A stretch of 64,000 bases of DNA from Litorimonas sp051251645 (GTDB taxonomy: Bacteria; Pseudomonadota; Alphaproteobacteria; Caulobacterales; Maricaulaceae), in the NCBI GenBank assembly GCA_051251645.1, contig JBPOEY010000002.1, forward strand, positions 124,001 through 188,000, read 5' to 3'. The notes beneath the pieces are model-generated. The model had not been told where the DNA came from and did not search any database. It saw only the letters and a program-made list of their open reading frames with translations. Below are positions 17,425-27,102 of this stretch, in pieces. The position numbers and the translations under genes were made by a program. The stretch's first letter is position 1, and every line of letters starts with the position of its first letter.

Positions 17425-18026
17425 GCCTTCAGTTCGACGTCCCAGTAGAGATAGTCAAGCCAGCTTTCATGTAAATGATTGGGCGGAAAACGCCGTCCCT
17501 GCGTCTGTAGCTGATGCATGGTGGGGCGACGCGGCTTGATCCGCGGGTGCATTCGCGCATCTTTCGGGTGACGTCCGCCTTTTTTTAGATTGCAGGACGA
17601 ACAGGCGGCCACAATGTTGGACCAGCTTGTCTTCCCGCCCAGCCGTCGTGGCAACACATGATCAAAGGTCAGCTCATTCGGGCTGCGACAATAGACACAT
17701 TCAAACCCGTCACGCAGGAACAGGTTAAACCGGGTGAACGCGGGCGATCGGTTCTGCGGGACATAATCCTTAAGCGCAACGACGGACGGCATTTGCATTT
17801 CGAAATTCGGGCTGCGAACGCATTGCTCATAATGATCAATGACATTGACCCGGTCGAGGAACACCGCCTTGATCGCATCCTGCCAAGACCAGAGCGACAG
17901 CGGAAAATAGGACAGTGGCTGATAATCCGCGTTCAAAATCAAACAGGGATAATTGCCGGAGGAGACGGGGACCGCCCCAGCCAATGGGTTTTTTACGACG
18001 CTAGACAGAATTGGGGACGCGCTCAT
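17421..18026 (-). CDS. HNH endonuclease family protein
   Basis: The 201-residue protein carries a C-terminal HNH zinc domain: Cys pair C110/C113 (CVYC), the DH of the active site at 122-123 (FDHVLPRRLGG), then WSNIVAACSSCNLKKG with C142/C145. This form is widespread as a single chromosomal gene in many bacteria. The N-terminal half, containing LNADYQPLSYFPLSLWSW, is conserved in that group. The family is generally a metal-dependent nuclease, but the cellular role of this branch is not established. It is followed by a coupled 54-residue membrane protein gene. Confidence 0.88.
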   Translation of the reverse strand: MSASPILSSVVKNPLAGAVPVSSGNYPCLILNADYQPLSYFPLSLWSWQDAIKAVFLDRVNVIDHYEQCVRSPNFEMQMPSVVALKDYVPQNRSPAFTRFNLFLRDGFECVYCRSPNELTFDHVLPRRLGGKTSWSNIVAACSSCNLKKGGRHPKDARMHPRIKPRRPTMHQLQTQGRRFPPNHLHESWLDYLYWDVELKA

Positions 18027-18256
18027 TGGCGGCCTCCCTTCGTGGTGGGCCGAGACTTGAGACTGTCATGTGCGTCAGGATATCTGAAGGCGTTGCACTC
18101 CATGTCGATTCGCAAGACTGACTTTGCGCAAAAGCGCCGCGCAGGCAAGGCACAGCTCCATGACATTTATGTCGCACGACTGTTTTATCCATGCTGTGCT
18201 CAGACCCTATTCACCTTGGGCAACGGATGGGTCGAGGCTAGAGGATCTTAGCCGCC

Positions 18257-19405
18257 ATGATTCGATCTGCTTTCATATCGCTCTGTTGTCTCGCCGTCTT
18301 GGCGAGCCCGGCCCTATCGCAGGACACGGCGTCGCAAGATGCCCGCCTTCGCGCGGGCGGAGGCGGAGACCGCGTCGTGGCCTCGGACGCTTATGATGCG
18401 ACGATTTTTGCACGGCGGCTTGGTTATGTTTCCGCAGTTGCGCGCCATGCGGACGGCACGCTTTATACAGCAGACCGGGAAGGCGGACGAATTTTCAGAA
18501 TCCAAGACCGCCGTATGGACGGGGTCGCGGACATCACCCAACCGCTCCCGCACCGTTTTGATCGGCCGACCGGACTAGCCGTCGCGGGCGACATCCTGTT
18601 CGTTGCGGATCAAGGCGGATTATGGCGCTTGCAGCCCGGTGGCGGCACGCCCACATTGATCGCACCTTTTGCCAATGCCGGCTCAACGGGTGACGCCCAC
18701 CCCCTCACAATGATCGCCCCGACCTCACTCCTGCTTGGCCTCAGCCGAACCGATGGAACGGCGCGGCTCTTAGTGATCGACACGATCAGCGGCAGCGCAG
18801 CGCTCCGCGAAGAGACGCGCGGACGGATCATCGGGTTCTCGACGGCAGCCGTCTCAGAGGACTTCCCCGTGCCGTGGATATTGCTGCGCCGCGACGACAC
18901 AGTCTTCTTTGGGTCCAGCCTTCAATCCGCCCGCGACATTTCAGTCGATGCCCGCGCTGTCTGGATCGACGCGACGACCGGACGCGCGCGGGTCTCCCTG
19001 CCCGACGGGGTTTTTACGACCATTGCGACTTTTGCTGGGCTAAAGGATAAAGGCGTGCCAATTCTCAGCGGTTTTAGCGGTGACGCGCGACCCGGCGCCA
19101 TGGTTTCGGATGAACGCGGTTTATTTGTTGCGGATCAGGCCGGCGGGCACATATGGCGCGTATCGCCGAAACCTGCTCCCATGCCCGTTACCGTCACGCC
19201 AACTCTCGACAGCGCAGATCCAGACATGGACCTCACTGAAGACAGTCCAGCGGACCCTGCACGAGACAGATCAACCCGTCCTGAATTGATGCGAGGGTCT
19301 GGGATTAGCGACGCCTCGACGATCGGGCGAGCGTCGACCCTGTCCCCGGCGTCGACCCTCCCGGAGGCGGATCAACCCCGCTCGGCCTCAGATCCTAACG
19401 AGTAA
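18257..19405 (+). CDS. exported beta-propeller-like protein of unknown function
   Basis: The 382-residue product has a clear Sec signal peptide (residues 1-21, ending PALS-QD). The body shows repeated segments such as HADGTLYTADREGGRIFRIQ, LAVAGDILFVADQGGLWRL and DERGLFVADQAGGHIWRV. These resemble NHL or sugar-dehydrogenase-type propeller blades. The C-terminal 70 residues are Asp/Ser/Thr/Pro-rich and probably disordered. No catalytic motif was recognised. The last 34 bases overlap the convergent ppx gene. It could be a periplasmic binding or scaffold protein; no function is assigned. Confidence 0.72.
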   Translation: MIRSAFISLCCLAVLASPALSQDTASQDARLRAGGGGDRVVASDAYDATIFARRLGYVSAVARHADGTLYTADREGGRIFRIQDRRMDGVADITQPLPHRFDRPTGLAVAGDILFVADQGGLWRLQPGGGTPTLIAPFANAGSTGDAHPLTMIAPTSLLLGLSRTDGTARLLVIDTISGSAALREETRGRIIGFSTAAVSEDFPVPWILLRRDDTVFFGSSLQSARDISVDARAVWIDATTGRARVSLPDGVFTTIATFAGLKDKGVPILSGFSGDARPGAMVSDERGLFVADQAGGHIWRVSPKPAPMPVTVTPTLDSADPDMDLTEDSPADPARDRSTRPELMRGSGISDASTIGRASTLSPASTLPEADQPRSASDPNE

Positions 19406-20892
19406 TCCAGGCCGAGCCGATCCGCGAGTTTACGCAGGCGGAACTCAACCTGTTCCGTCATCAGCGCTGGCACATCTGTGCTGAGGTGAACGTGGGTAGC
19501 GTCATGGGACAGGCGCAGGGCATCGACCAAATCTGGCGTGCGGCCCGAGGCGATAATCGCCAGACGAATTGCCGACCCGAGCGATTCTGCCGAGGACACT
19601 TGATCTTCGCTTAACAGCTGATCGACCGCTTCGCGGTTTGGCGCTTTACGATTGCGCGTCACGGATCGGAATAAGGTGAGCGCCAACCAAACGCGTTGTG
19701 GGTGCGACAGGCCAGAAATTGGTGCATAGAGCACATCTTCGAACACCAATTCAGCCCGGTAATCCGGATGCAAATTCTTACCCAGCCCGGCGAGTAAACA
19801 CGCGGCTTGCCGCAAACGGCGATCCATCTCAGGATCAAAGGCCATGGGGATGGCGTCCGCAATCGCTTCGATAAATGTCATCAGCGGGGGCCCGAACAGC
19901 TCTGATTGCAAAGACCCGGACGCGAAGTCCCGACAGCCATCCAACAGAGGGTCACGACTTTGCACAGATTGAGGCAGATGATCGAACACCAGCCCTTCAC
20001 GCAATCCCGTCAAAGAGATTTCGATCCGGCGCGGCTTCACCACATGGATCAGCCGTTCCAGCAGCAAGCCGGAATAAGGCAAAGTTTCCGCCCGGCGTGA
20101 GCGCATGCCCGGCCAATTCAGCAAAGCGGTCCGACCCTCATTATAGGCCCAGCGCGCCAGCAGCGCCGCGTCCAGCGGATCAAGCGCGTAATTTTGCATG
20201 GTCTTGAGCGGATAAAGTGCCCGCGACATGTGAATGGCGGCGAGATTTCGCCACGCGCCGCCAATGAGATAGAGCGTTTTTGTATCAGAAAGGGCATCTG
20301 GCAAACGCGACAAGACCGCATCAATCTGAGGAATAAGCGCTTGGTAATCCGCGTCGCGCAAATTGCCGCCCACCGCATCAAACGGCCCTAATGGCAGCGA
20401 AATGCGTTCGCCCGGCTGTTGGTCATCAATCCGGATCAATTCTAGCGATGCCCCGCCCAGATCGGCCGCCAAGCCGCGGGCCATGGGGTCCCCTGCCAGC
20501 AGGCCAAGCGCAGACAGGCGCGCCTCTTCCTTACCGGAAATCGGGGTGACTTTCAGACCCGTGACCGCAGAAATCTCTTCAATAAAGTCAGCCGCATCAT
20601 CCGCCTCGCGCATGGCGGCAGTCGCGCCGATGAGCAATTGGGTCAATCCGCGCGCATCGGCGATGGCCTTGAACCGCGACAAGCTATTCAAGGCGAGCCG
20701 TTTGCCTTCCTCCGACAGGCGGCCTGTTGCTTTCAGGTCACGCCCCAACCCGGCAAGCACTTTTTCATTATAGACGGGCGTGAAGTGAGAACCGTAAATA
20801 TCATAGACAGCGAACCGGATCGAGTTTGATCCAATGTCAAGCACCCCCGCTTTCTGCGGGCCCGTCTCAGGGACATTAAAAGGATCAGACAA
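19372..20892 (-). CDS. ppx: Ppx/GppA family exopolyphosphatase
   Basis: The protein shortens inorganic polyphosphate or acts on pppGpp. Its 506 residues begin with an actin/Hsp70-like ATPase fold: GVLDIGSNSIRFAVYD (residues about 16-31) and the phosphate-binding ADLGGASLELI near residue 140. The C-terminal part carries HD-like helical sequence. It lies 11 bases after ppk on the same strand, so ppk-ppx form an operon for making and degrading polyphosphate. GppA activity cannot be excluded; the ppk linkage favours Ppx. Confidence 0.9.
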   Translation of the reverse strand: MSDPFNVPETGPQKAGVLDIGSNSIRFAVYDIYGSHFTPVYNEKVLAGLGRDLKATGRLSEEGKRLALNSLSRFKAIADARGLTQLLIGATAAMREADDAADFIEEISAVTGLKVTPISGKEEARLSALGLLAGDPMARGLAADLGGASLELIRIDDQQPGERISLPLGPFDAVGGNLRDADYQALIPQIDAVLSRLPDALSDTKTLYLIGGAWRNLAAIHMSRALYPLKTMQNYALDPLDAALLARWAYNEGRTALLNWPGMRSRRAETLPYSGLLLERLIHVVKPRRIEISLTGLREGLVFDHLPQSVQSRDPLLDGCRDFASGSLQSELFGPPLMTFIEAIADAIPMAFDPEMDRRLRQAACLLAGLGKNLHPDYRAELVFEDVLYAPISGLSHPQRVWLALTLFRSVTRNRKAPNREAVDQLLSEDQVSSAESLGSAIRLAIIASGRTPDLVDALRLSHDATHVHLSTDVPALMTEQVEFRLRKLADRLGLDYSLGSEAERG

Positions 20893-20903
20893 AATGCGGG
20901 CCC

Positions 20904-23060
20904 CTATGTCTCAAGCGGCGGTGATTCAATCCGCGGTTTGATCCGCGGTTGATCGGGCAGCTCCGCCGGACGCGATGTGTTAAGCGCTTGGCCGCGACCG
21001 GACAAAGACGGGTGATCCATGAAATATTTATGGGCCGAGAAGCTGTCTTCGCCGTCTTCCAATTTGCGCCGCGTATATTTGCCCGAGGCTTGCAAGTCCC
21101 AGCTATTTTGCGTGTCCATCAGGTTTGCCACCATGATCTGGTCCAGCACTTGATCGTGAACGGTCGGACTTTCGATCGGAACCAGCGCTTCAATCCGGCG
21201 ATCCAGATTGCGCGGCATCCAATCGGCGGAGCTCATAAAGAGTTTGGCATGGTGGGACGGCAAAGCATGGCCATTGCCAAAGGCCACAACCCGTGAATGT
21301 TCCAGATAGCGCCCGACAATGGATTTAACGCGGATTGTTTCCGACAGTCCGGGAACGCCCGGCCGCAGACAGCATATTCCGCGCACGACGAGGTCGATCG
21401 GCACGCCCGCCTGACTCGCTTCATAGAGCTTATCGATCACGCCTTGGTCAACCAAGGCATTGAGTTTGGCCCAAATCCCGGCCGGGCGTCCGGCTTTTAA
21501 ATTGGCAATTTCAGCATCAATATAATCATAAAGCGCCGCGCGAAGCCCATGCGGAGCGAGCGTCAGCTTTTTCAAATCGCGCGGACGCGACGAGCTAGTG
21601 ACAAAATTAAACAGCTTGCCCACGTCTGACCCAATAACCGGGTCGGCGGTAAAGAGAGCCAGATCTGTATAAATTTTAGCGTTTTGCGGGTGGTAATTGC
21701 CCGTTCCCAAATGCGTGTAGGTTTGCAGGCGGTCTGCTTCACGACGAATGACAAGTGAAACTTTGGCATGGGTTTTAAAGCCCAGCAGACCGTAGACGAC
21801 CTGCACGCCGGCGCGTTCTAAATCCCGCGCTAAACGCAAGTTCGACGCCTCATCAAACCGGGCCTGAATTTCCACCAGCGCTGTCACAGCTTTCCCCGCC
21901 TCAGCAGCGTCAATCAGAGCGCGCACAATCGGGCTGTCATCGGACGTTCGGTAAAGGGTCTGTTTGATGACGACAACATCCGGGTCACGGGCCGCTTGGC
22001 GGAGGAACTGGATGACGACGTCAAATTCCTCATACGGGTGATGAACGAGAATATCTTTGGCCGCGATGGCGGCGAAATGATTGCCGTCATAATCCCGAAT
22101 CCGTTCCGGAAAACGCGCGGTGAAAGGCGGGAACAGCAAGTCTTGCCGCCCATTATCAATCAAGCCTTTGAGGTCGACCATGCCGAGGAAATCTGTGTCC
22201 TGCACATCTTCATCCCAACACTCAAAACTCTCTACCAGAAACGAGCGAAGATCTGCATCAATGCCTTGGTTAAGTTCGAGACGAATGACGCGACCGCGGC
22301 GACGCTCTTTCAAAAGGAATTCGAAATGCCGGACGAGGTCTTCTGCCTCTTCATCAATTGCGATGTCGCTATCGCGCGTAATTCGGAACAAGCCCGTCGT
22401 CTCAACTTCAAAATCCGGGAACATATCCGGTAAGAAATGGGTGATCACATCTTCCACGCGGACATAATCCCGCCGCTTCGATCCGGCAGAAAGTTGCAAA
22501 AAGCGTGGCAGGTGTGAGGGGATCGGTATTAGAGCAAAGGCGCTATCTTTCGCGGGATTACGCCGGGTCAGCGACGCCGCGACACCGAGCGATAGGTTCG
22601 ATAAAAACGGAAACGGATGGGCGGGATCAACAGCCAGCGGAGAGAGCAGCGGCAATATTTGCGTATCATACCGCTCGCGCAGCTCCGCCTGCGCGGTCTC
22701 GTCCAAATCCTTGATCCGGAAGACGGAAATTTTCTTATTGGCCAACTCAGTCCGCAGGGAGCGCCAACAGCGTTCTTGCGCATCGATCAGCCGTTCAACC
22801 TGTTTGCCGATTTTATCGAGTTGGCGTTCTGGCGTCAGCCCATCAAAACTCGGCGCGTTCATTCCGGCCAGCATTTGTGTGCGCAAGCCAGCCACGCGGA
22901 CCATATAGAACTCATCCAGGTTCGAGGCGGAAATTGACAGGAAGCGTAAACGCTCCAACAAAGGCACGGTTTTATTGCGCGCCTCTTCCATCACCCGCGT
23001 GTTGAACTGCAACCAAGACAGTTCGCGGTTAAAATAGCGGTGTGCAGGGGCAATCGTCAT
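20904..23060 (-). CDS. ppk: polyphosphate kinase 1
   Basis: Ppk1 reversibly polymerises the gamma-phosphate of ATP into polyphosphate. The 718-residue protein starts YFNRELSWLQFNTRVMEEA, the typical N-terminal domain. It contains the autophosphorylated-histidine segment THLGTGNYHPQNAKIYTD and the second catalytic histidine in PSHHAKLFMSSADWMPRN. Length matches the family (about 690-730). It is the first gene of a ppk-ppx operon, downstream of the carotenoid oxygenase gene on the same strand but 65 bases away, so probably separately transcribed. Confidence 0.95.
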   Translation of the reverse strand: MTIAPAHRYFNRELSWLQFNTRVMEEARNKTVPLLERLRFLSISASNLDEFYMVRVAGLRTQMLAGMNAPSFDGLTPERQLDKIGKQVERLIDAQERCWRSLRTELANKKISVFRIKDLDETAQAELRERYDTQILPLLSPLAVDPAHPFPFLSNLSLGVAASLTRRNPAKDSAFALIPIPSHLPRFLQLSAGSKRRDYVRVEDVITHFLPDMFPDFEVETTGLFRITRDSDIAIDEEAEDLVRHFEFLLKERRRGRVIRLELNQGIDADLRSFLVESFECWDEDVQDTDFLGMVDLKGLIDNGRQDLLFPPFTARFPERIRDYDGNHFAAIAAKDILVHHPYEEFDVVIQFLRQAARDPDVVVIKQTLYRTSDDSPIVRALIDAAEAGKAVTALVEIQARFDEASNLRLARDLERAGVQVVYGLLGFKTHAKVSLVIRREADRLQTYTHLGTGNYHPQNAKIYTDLALFTADPVIGSDVGKLFNFVTSSSRPRDLKKLTLAPHGLRAALYDYIDAEIANLKAGRPAGIWAKLNALVDQGVIDKLYEASQAGVPIDLVVRGICCLRPGVPGLSETIRVKSIVGRYLEHSRVVAFGNGHALPSHHAKLFMSSADWMPRNLDRRIEALVPIESPTVHDQVLDQIMVANLMDTQNSWDLQASGKYTRRKLEDGEDSFSAHKYFMDHPSLSGRGQALNTSRPAELPDQPRIKPRIESPPLET

Positions 23061-23125
23061 GCCCGGCCTATGCCTAAGCGCTGCGGGTCCGTCCAGTGTT
23101 CAGGCCTTCCGCAGCGGCGGAAAGG

Positions 23126-24550
23126 CTAGGCCGCGAGAAATTCCGACGCGTTCGCCCACGTCCCGTGAAAGCCAAGCGGAACACGCTGCGGGATATGCAC
23201 TTCGGCCACGGGCGGGGCGGTCATGTTCTGCGCGTCAATAATGAGCGCGCGACTATCGCCTGTCAGCCCGTTCGTCACGAAAGTGATGAGATAACCATCA
23301 TCTTCGGACTTAGCATTATGGCGCGGGGCGAAGGCGGGCTCAGACCCAAAGACATTCTGTCCAAAATTATGCCGCGTATGCGTGCCGTTTTCGAGGTCAT
23401 ATTTCAAAATTCCGTCAAACACTTGCACATCCGTATCGGGAATGGAGACGTGATAGGAATAGCGGCTCTTACGCCCTGTATGTCCGAGGTTGATGACAGG
23501 AAACTCACCGATTGTATCATCGATTTGTTCTTCTTTGGTCGCGCCCGTTTTGAGGTTCATCGTCCATTTTGTCAGATGCGCGCGCAGGGCGAGCACATTG
23601 ACCATCGGCGCATAAGCACCAAAATGGCGCGGCATATCCCGGCCATTTTCGACCATTTTGCAGCAATAGAGGTGAATTTCGTCACCCTCTTCCCACGCGT
23701 TGACGACATGGTAAATGTAGCAGCCGGGAAATTCGAACCAGCGAATATCTTGCCCATTGGCATTATGCGGCAGCACGCCGAAACGGGTGGGAAGTTTTTC
23801 ATCATGATGAATCGACCAGATTTTATTCTTGAGGCCTTGGTCCGTGAAGACGACAGGCAAATCCATAAAGATCGCGTAGTTTTCCGTGATCGCCATATCA
23901 TGCGGCAGGCGCGGTCCGGGCAATTCGATCTGGGTAAAATGCGACAGCTTATTGCCCGCATCGACAACGCCGTAGCTGTAGAACGGCTCATACAGATCAT
24001 AGTCGAAAAAGTGGAAATTCCCGGTCGCCAAATCGACTTTGGAATGGGCCGACACATTTTGGGGCAGCGCCCCGCCGAAGTCTTCAGACCGGATCGTCTC
24101 CAACGTATTCGCGTCCAACCGGACGGGTTGGCCTGAAATATACCACAGCGCCATTAGCTCGCCATTATGCATGACAATGTCGGTATTCGCCGTGTCCTTA
24201 TAGACGGTGGGCGAATGGGTGCGTGACGCGGGCGAGAAAATGCCGGGTTTATCCAACGTGCCTTTGACCTCGGCTTCAAAATCATCACTGCGAATATAGC
24301 GATTGCGATAGCGCGCTTGGCCGTCTTCAAAATGAATCGCGTGGACCATCCCGTCGCCATCAAACCAATGATGCAAGGTTTTTGGATCATGCAAAGGGTT
24401 CGGCCCATTGCGGTAATAAGCCCCGCCAAAATCACGCGGGATTTCGCCTGTGACGTTTAAGTCGATGGCCTGCGTCTCTGTATGGATCGGGCCATGCGCC
24501 CCCTGGATATAGGGGTTCAGTTTATTCAACTCTGCGATGTCCATCGACAT
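23126..24550 (-). CDS. carotenoid oxygenase (RPE65/CCD family)
   Basis: This family uses Fe(II) held by four histidines to cleave carotenoids, apocarotenoids or stilbene-like double bonds. The 474-residue protein shows RNGPNPLHDP and WFDGDGMVHAIHFEDGQA at the N-terminus. Candidate iron ligands lie in VSAHSKVD, LPHDMAITE, YIYHVVNAW and the C-terminal LGFHGTWA. The start at 24550 is chosen because GGAG lies about seven bases upstream; a GTG at 24571 is also in frame. It is divergent from two thiolase genes. The substrate cannot be told from sequence; carotenoid genes are not nearby. Confidence 0.9.
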   Translation of the reverse strand: MSMDIAELNKLNPYIQGAHGPIHTETQAIDLNVTGEIPRDFGGAYYRNGPNPLHDPKTLHHWFDGDGMVHAIHFEDGQARYRNRYIRSDDFEAEVKGTLDKPGIFSPASRTHSPTVYKDTANTDIVMHNGELMALWYISGQPVRLDANTLETIRSEDFGGALPQNVSAHSKVDLATGNFHFFDYDLYEPFYSYGVVDAGNKLSHFTQIELPGPRLPHDMAITENYAIFMDLPVVFTDQGLKNKIWSIHHDEKLPTRFGVLPHNANGQDIRWFEFPGCYIYHVVNAWEEGDEIHLYCCKMVENGRDMPRHFGAYAPMVNVLALRAHLTKWTMNLKTGATKEEQIDDTIGEFPVINLGHTGRKSRYSYHVSIPDTDVQVFDGILKYDLENGTHTRHNFGQNVFGSEPAFAPRHNAKSEDDGYLITFVTNGLTGDSRALIIDAQNMTAPPVAEVHIPQRVPLGFHGTWANASEFLAA

Positions 24551-24646
24551 GGTGATCTCCAATAGGCTCACAATGGACTAAGCATGGCTGCACCGCTAGA
24601 CAAAGTGTGCGCACGCTTCATCAAGGATGCGAACGGGGAGATTAAG

Positions 24647-25879
24647 ATGGGGCGAACCTATATCTTAGGTGGAGCGCAAACAGACTTTGCCCGCAATTGG
24701 TCGCGCGAAGACCGCTCTATGTTCGACCTCTTTTCTGACGCGGTCATGTCAGGGCTGAGTGATGCGAAGGTTGACCCCAAAGAGATCGAGGTGGGTCATG
24801 TCGGCAATTTTGTCGGTGAGCTATTCACCGGTCAAGGCATGCTGGGCGGTTGGTTCGGCCATGTGCACCCTGATTTTTCCGGCATGCCGGCGTCCCGTCA
24901 CGAAGGCGCGTGCGCGTCAGGGTCACTCGCGGTCTTAGCGGCAACGGCAGACTTGGAGAGCGGACGTTACGGTATGGCCTGCGTGGCCGGGATCGAGCTG
25001 ATGAAGAACGTGCCGGGTCGCGTCGCGGCGAAAAACCTTGGCGCCGCCGCATGGGTTGGCCGCGAAGCCGTTGGCGCAAAATATCTCTGGCCCGCCATGT
25101 TCTCTGATCTCTGCGATGTCTATCAGGATCGCTACGGGCTCGACTATTCTCATCTGTCCGAAATCTCTCGAATTAATTTCGATAATGCTAAACGCAATCC
25201 CAACGCCCAGACGCGCGGCTGGACCTTTACCGACGACAGTTTCACACAGAATGATGCCGCCAATCCGGTCATCGAAGGCTGGATGCGGAAGCAAGATTGC
25301 GGACAAGTCACAGATGGCGCCGCCGTGGTTATCCTCGCCAATGCGGAACGCGCCGCGCAACATTGCGCGCGGCACGGGCTCAGCCTCGACGACCTTCCCT
25401 ATATTCGCGGCTGGGGTCACACGACTGCGCCGCTCTTGATGCAGACCAAACTGGACGAAAGTGCCGGAACAGAAGGATATGTGTTTCCGTGGACACGCAA
25501 AGCCATCACGGACGCCTACGCCCGCGCCGGGATCAACGGCCCGCATGACTTAGACGCGGTGGAGACCCATGATTGCTTCTCCATCACCGAATATATGGCC
25601 ATTGAGCATTTTGGCCTGACCAAACCTGGCGAAGCGTGGAAAGCGATTGAGGCGGGCCGTATCGCCCCGAATGGCGACCTACCGTTTAACCCGTCCGGCG
25701 GCTTGATCGGACAAGGTCACCCGGTCGGCGCCACCGGGGTTCGGATGCTGCTCGATGCGACGCGTCAAGTCACAGATCGCGCAGGCGACATGCAAGTCGA
25801 AGGCGCCAAGACGGTCGCGACCTATAATGTCGGCGGCTCCGGCACGACGAATGTCAGCTTCATCGTTCAGGCCGCATGA
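24647..25879 (+). CDS. SCP2/thiolase-like acetyl-CoA acetyltransferase
   Basis: The protein resembles the SCP-x branch of thiolases, which cleave or condense acyl-CoAs. The acyl-accepting cysteine is in HEGACASGS (near residue 89). THDCFSITEYMAIEHFGL and GHPVGATGVRM match the SCP2-type pattern, in which HDCF replaces the NEAF of classical thiolases. ATG 24647 with GGGGAG seven bases upstream gives 410 residues; an upstream ATG at 24584 is also in frame. It overlaps the next thiolase gene by ATGA, implying that the two products act together or as a hetero-oligomer (inference). Confidence 0.88.
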   Translation: MGRTYILGGAQTDFARNWSREDRSMFDLFSDAVMSGLSDAKVDPKEIEVGHVGNFVGELFTGQGMLGGWFGHVHPDFSGMPASRHEGACASGSLAVLAATADLESGRYGMACVAGIELMKNVPGRVAAKNLGAAAWVGREAVGAKYLWPAMFSDLCDVYQDRYGLDYSHLSEISRINFDNAKRNPNAQTRGWTFTDDSFTQNDAANPVIEGWMRKQDCGQVTDGAAVVILANAERAAQHCARHGLSLDDLPYIRGWGHTTAPLLMQTKLDESAGTEGYVFPWTRKAITDAYARAGINGPHDLDAVETHDCFSITEYMAIEHFGLTKPGEAWKAIEAGRIAPNGDLPFNPSGGLIGQGHPVGATGVRMLLDATRQVTDRAGDMQVEGAKTVATYNVGGSGTTNVSFIVQAA

Positions 25880-27102
25880 GCGCAAGCCCCGTCTATATAT
25901 ATGACGCGCTAAGAACGCCGCGCGCCAGAGGCCAGGCTGCGAAAGGCGATCGACCCGGCGGTGCGCTCTCAGGCGTCGCACCGCAGACACTCGTTGAAAG
26001 ACTGGTCGACGCCATCGAGGCCCGCCATCTGGGCGTAAAATCTCGCACGGACCGGCTCTCGCTCGGTTGTGTTGGGCAAATCGGCGCGCAAGGTGGACAC
26101 ATCGCGCTCGTCAGCCGTTTGGCGGCCGGTCTGCCCGACACCACCACCGTGCGAACGCTCAATAATAACTGCGTCTCCGGTCTGTCGGCTGTGATGGACG
26201 CGGCGCTCTGGACGGGTCGCGACAGCGGGCTCGCCATGGCGGGCGGTGTGGAGATGTTGAGCCAGGTCGGGTTTCTCGCCGATAAAGCGGCTTATTATTC
26301 TGACCCCGCGACCATGTCTGATCTGCGTTGGGCGCCTCCGGTCTTAGGCGCGGACTTAATCGCGACCCTCGACGCAATCAGCAAAGACGCTCTAGACACA
26401 CTCACTCACTGCTCCCACCAACGCGCGCATGCCGCGTGGGAGCGCGGGTTTTACCGCAGTCACGTCGTGGCCGTTCAGAATGATGCGGGCGAAACATTGA
26501 TCGACCGCGACGCCCTCATCCGGCCACAGATGGACCGCGCGTCCCTCGCCGCCATGCCACCCGCATTTGCCAAGCAAGGCGCAGCTAATGGTGACAAAGG
26601 CTTTGACGCCATGATGGTGCGGGCGTTCCCGCAGCTCGGTGCCATCGACCACGTTCATTCCATCGCCAACTGCCCCGGCATGGCGGACGGCGCCGCGATG
26701 ATCTTGCTCGGTACGGAGCAGCCGAACCTCACCCCGCGCGCGCGAATTATCGATTACGTCGAGACAGCGGGCGATCCGGTGTTGCAACTCACCGCAGGGT
26801 TCACCGCTCTCGACGCCATCCTCAACCGCCAATCACTGAGCGTGGACGACATTGACCGCTGGGAATTCATGGAAGCCTTTGCTGCGCCCCCGGTCAAATT
26901 CCTGCGCGACTATGCCGTCGATCCGGACCAGGTAAACGTCAATGGCGGGCATTTAGCGATGGGCCATCCGATGGGCGCGACAGGCGCAATTTTGCTCGCC
27001 GCGCTGCTGTGTGAGTTAGAAGCGTCTGGCACGAAACGCGGCATGGTTGTGGCGCAAGCCGGGGGCGGCATTGGCGCGGCGATGTTAATCGAGCGGGTCT
27101 AG
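25876..27102 (+). CDS. thiolase-family protein with altered catalytic residues
   Basis: The 408-residue protein has the thiolase fold with the nucleophile in LNNNCVSGLS (Cys near residue 99) and HLAMGHPMGATG near the C-terminus. Two usual active-site positions differ. The NEAF Asn is Met (FMEAFAAP, near 332). The C-terminal base Cys, expected in a segment like ACAAGGLGAAM, is Gln (VAQAGGGIGAAM, near 394). It may therefore be a specialised condensing or non-cleaving thiolase, or a partner of the upstream thiolase, with which it is translationally coupled. Its stop overlaps that of the convergent beta-galactosidase gene by four bases. Confidence 0.85.
   Translation: MSASPVYIYDALRTPRARGQAAKGDRPGGALSGVAPQTLVERLVDAIEARHLGVKSRTDRLSLGCVGQIGAQGGHIALVSRLAAGLPDTTTVRTLNNNCVSGLSAVMDAALWTGRDSGLAMAGGVEMLSQVGFLADKAAYYSDPATMSDLRWAPPVLGADLIATLDAISKDALDTLTHCSHQRAHAAWERGFYRSHVVAVQNDAGETLIDRDALIRPQMDRASLAAMPPAFAKQGAANGDKGFDAMMVRAFPQLGAIDHVHSIANCPGMADGAAMILLGTEQPNLTPRARIIDYVETAGDPVLQLTAGFTALDAILNRQSLSVDDIDRWEFMEAFAAPPVKFLRDYAVDPDQVNVNGGHLAMGHPMGATGAILLAALLCELEASGTKRGMVVAQAGGGIGAAMLIERV

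Noticed and set aside
18060..18080. Pho box near the exported propeller-like gene
   Set aside because: CTGTCAT is present once, but the second unit at the right spacing does not match.
23104..23126. Terminator after the carotenoid oxygenase gene
   Set aside because: A GCCTTCCGC/GCGGAAAGGC hairpin exists but has no T-run and overlaps the stop codon.
23096..24136. Long open frame (346 codons) antisense to the carotenoid oxygenase gene
   Set aside because: The opposite strand encodes a full carotenoid oxygenase with family motifs. The antisense frame has no recognisable domain or ribosome site and is a by-product of codon bias.
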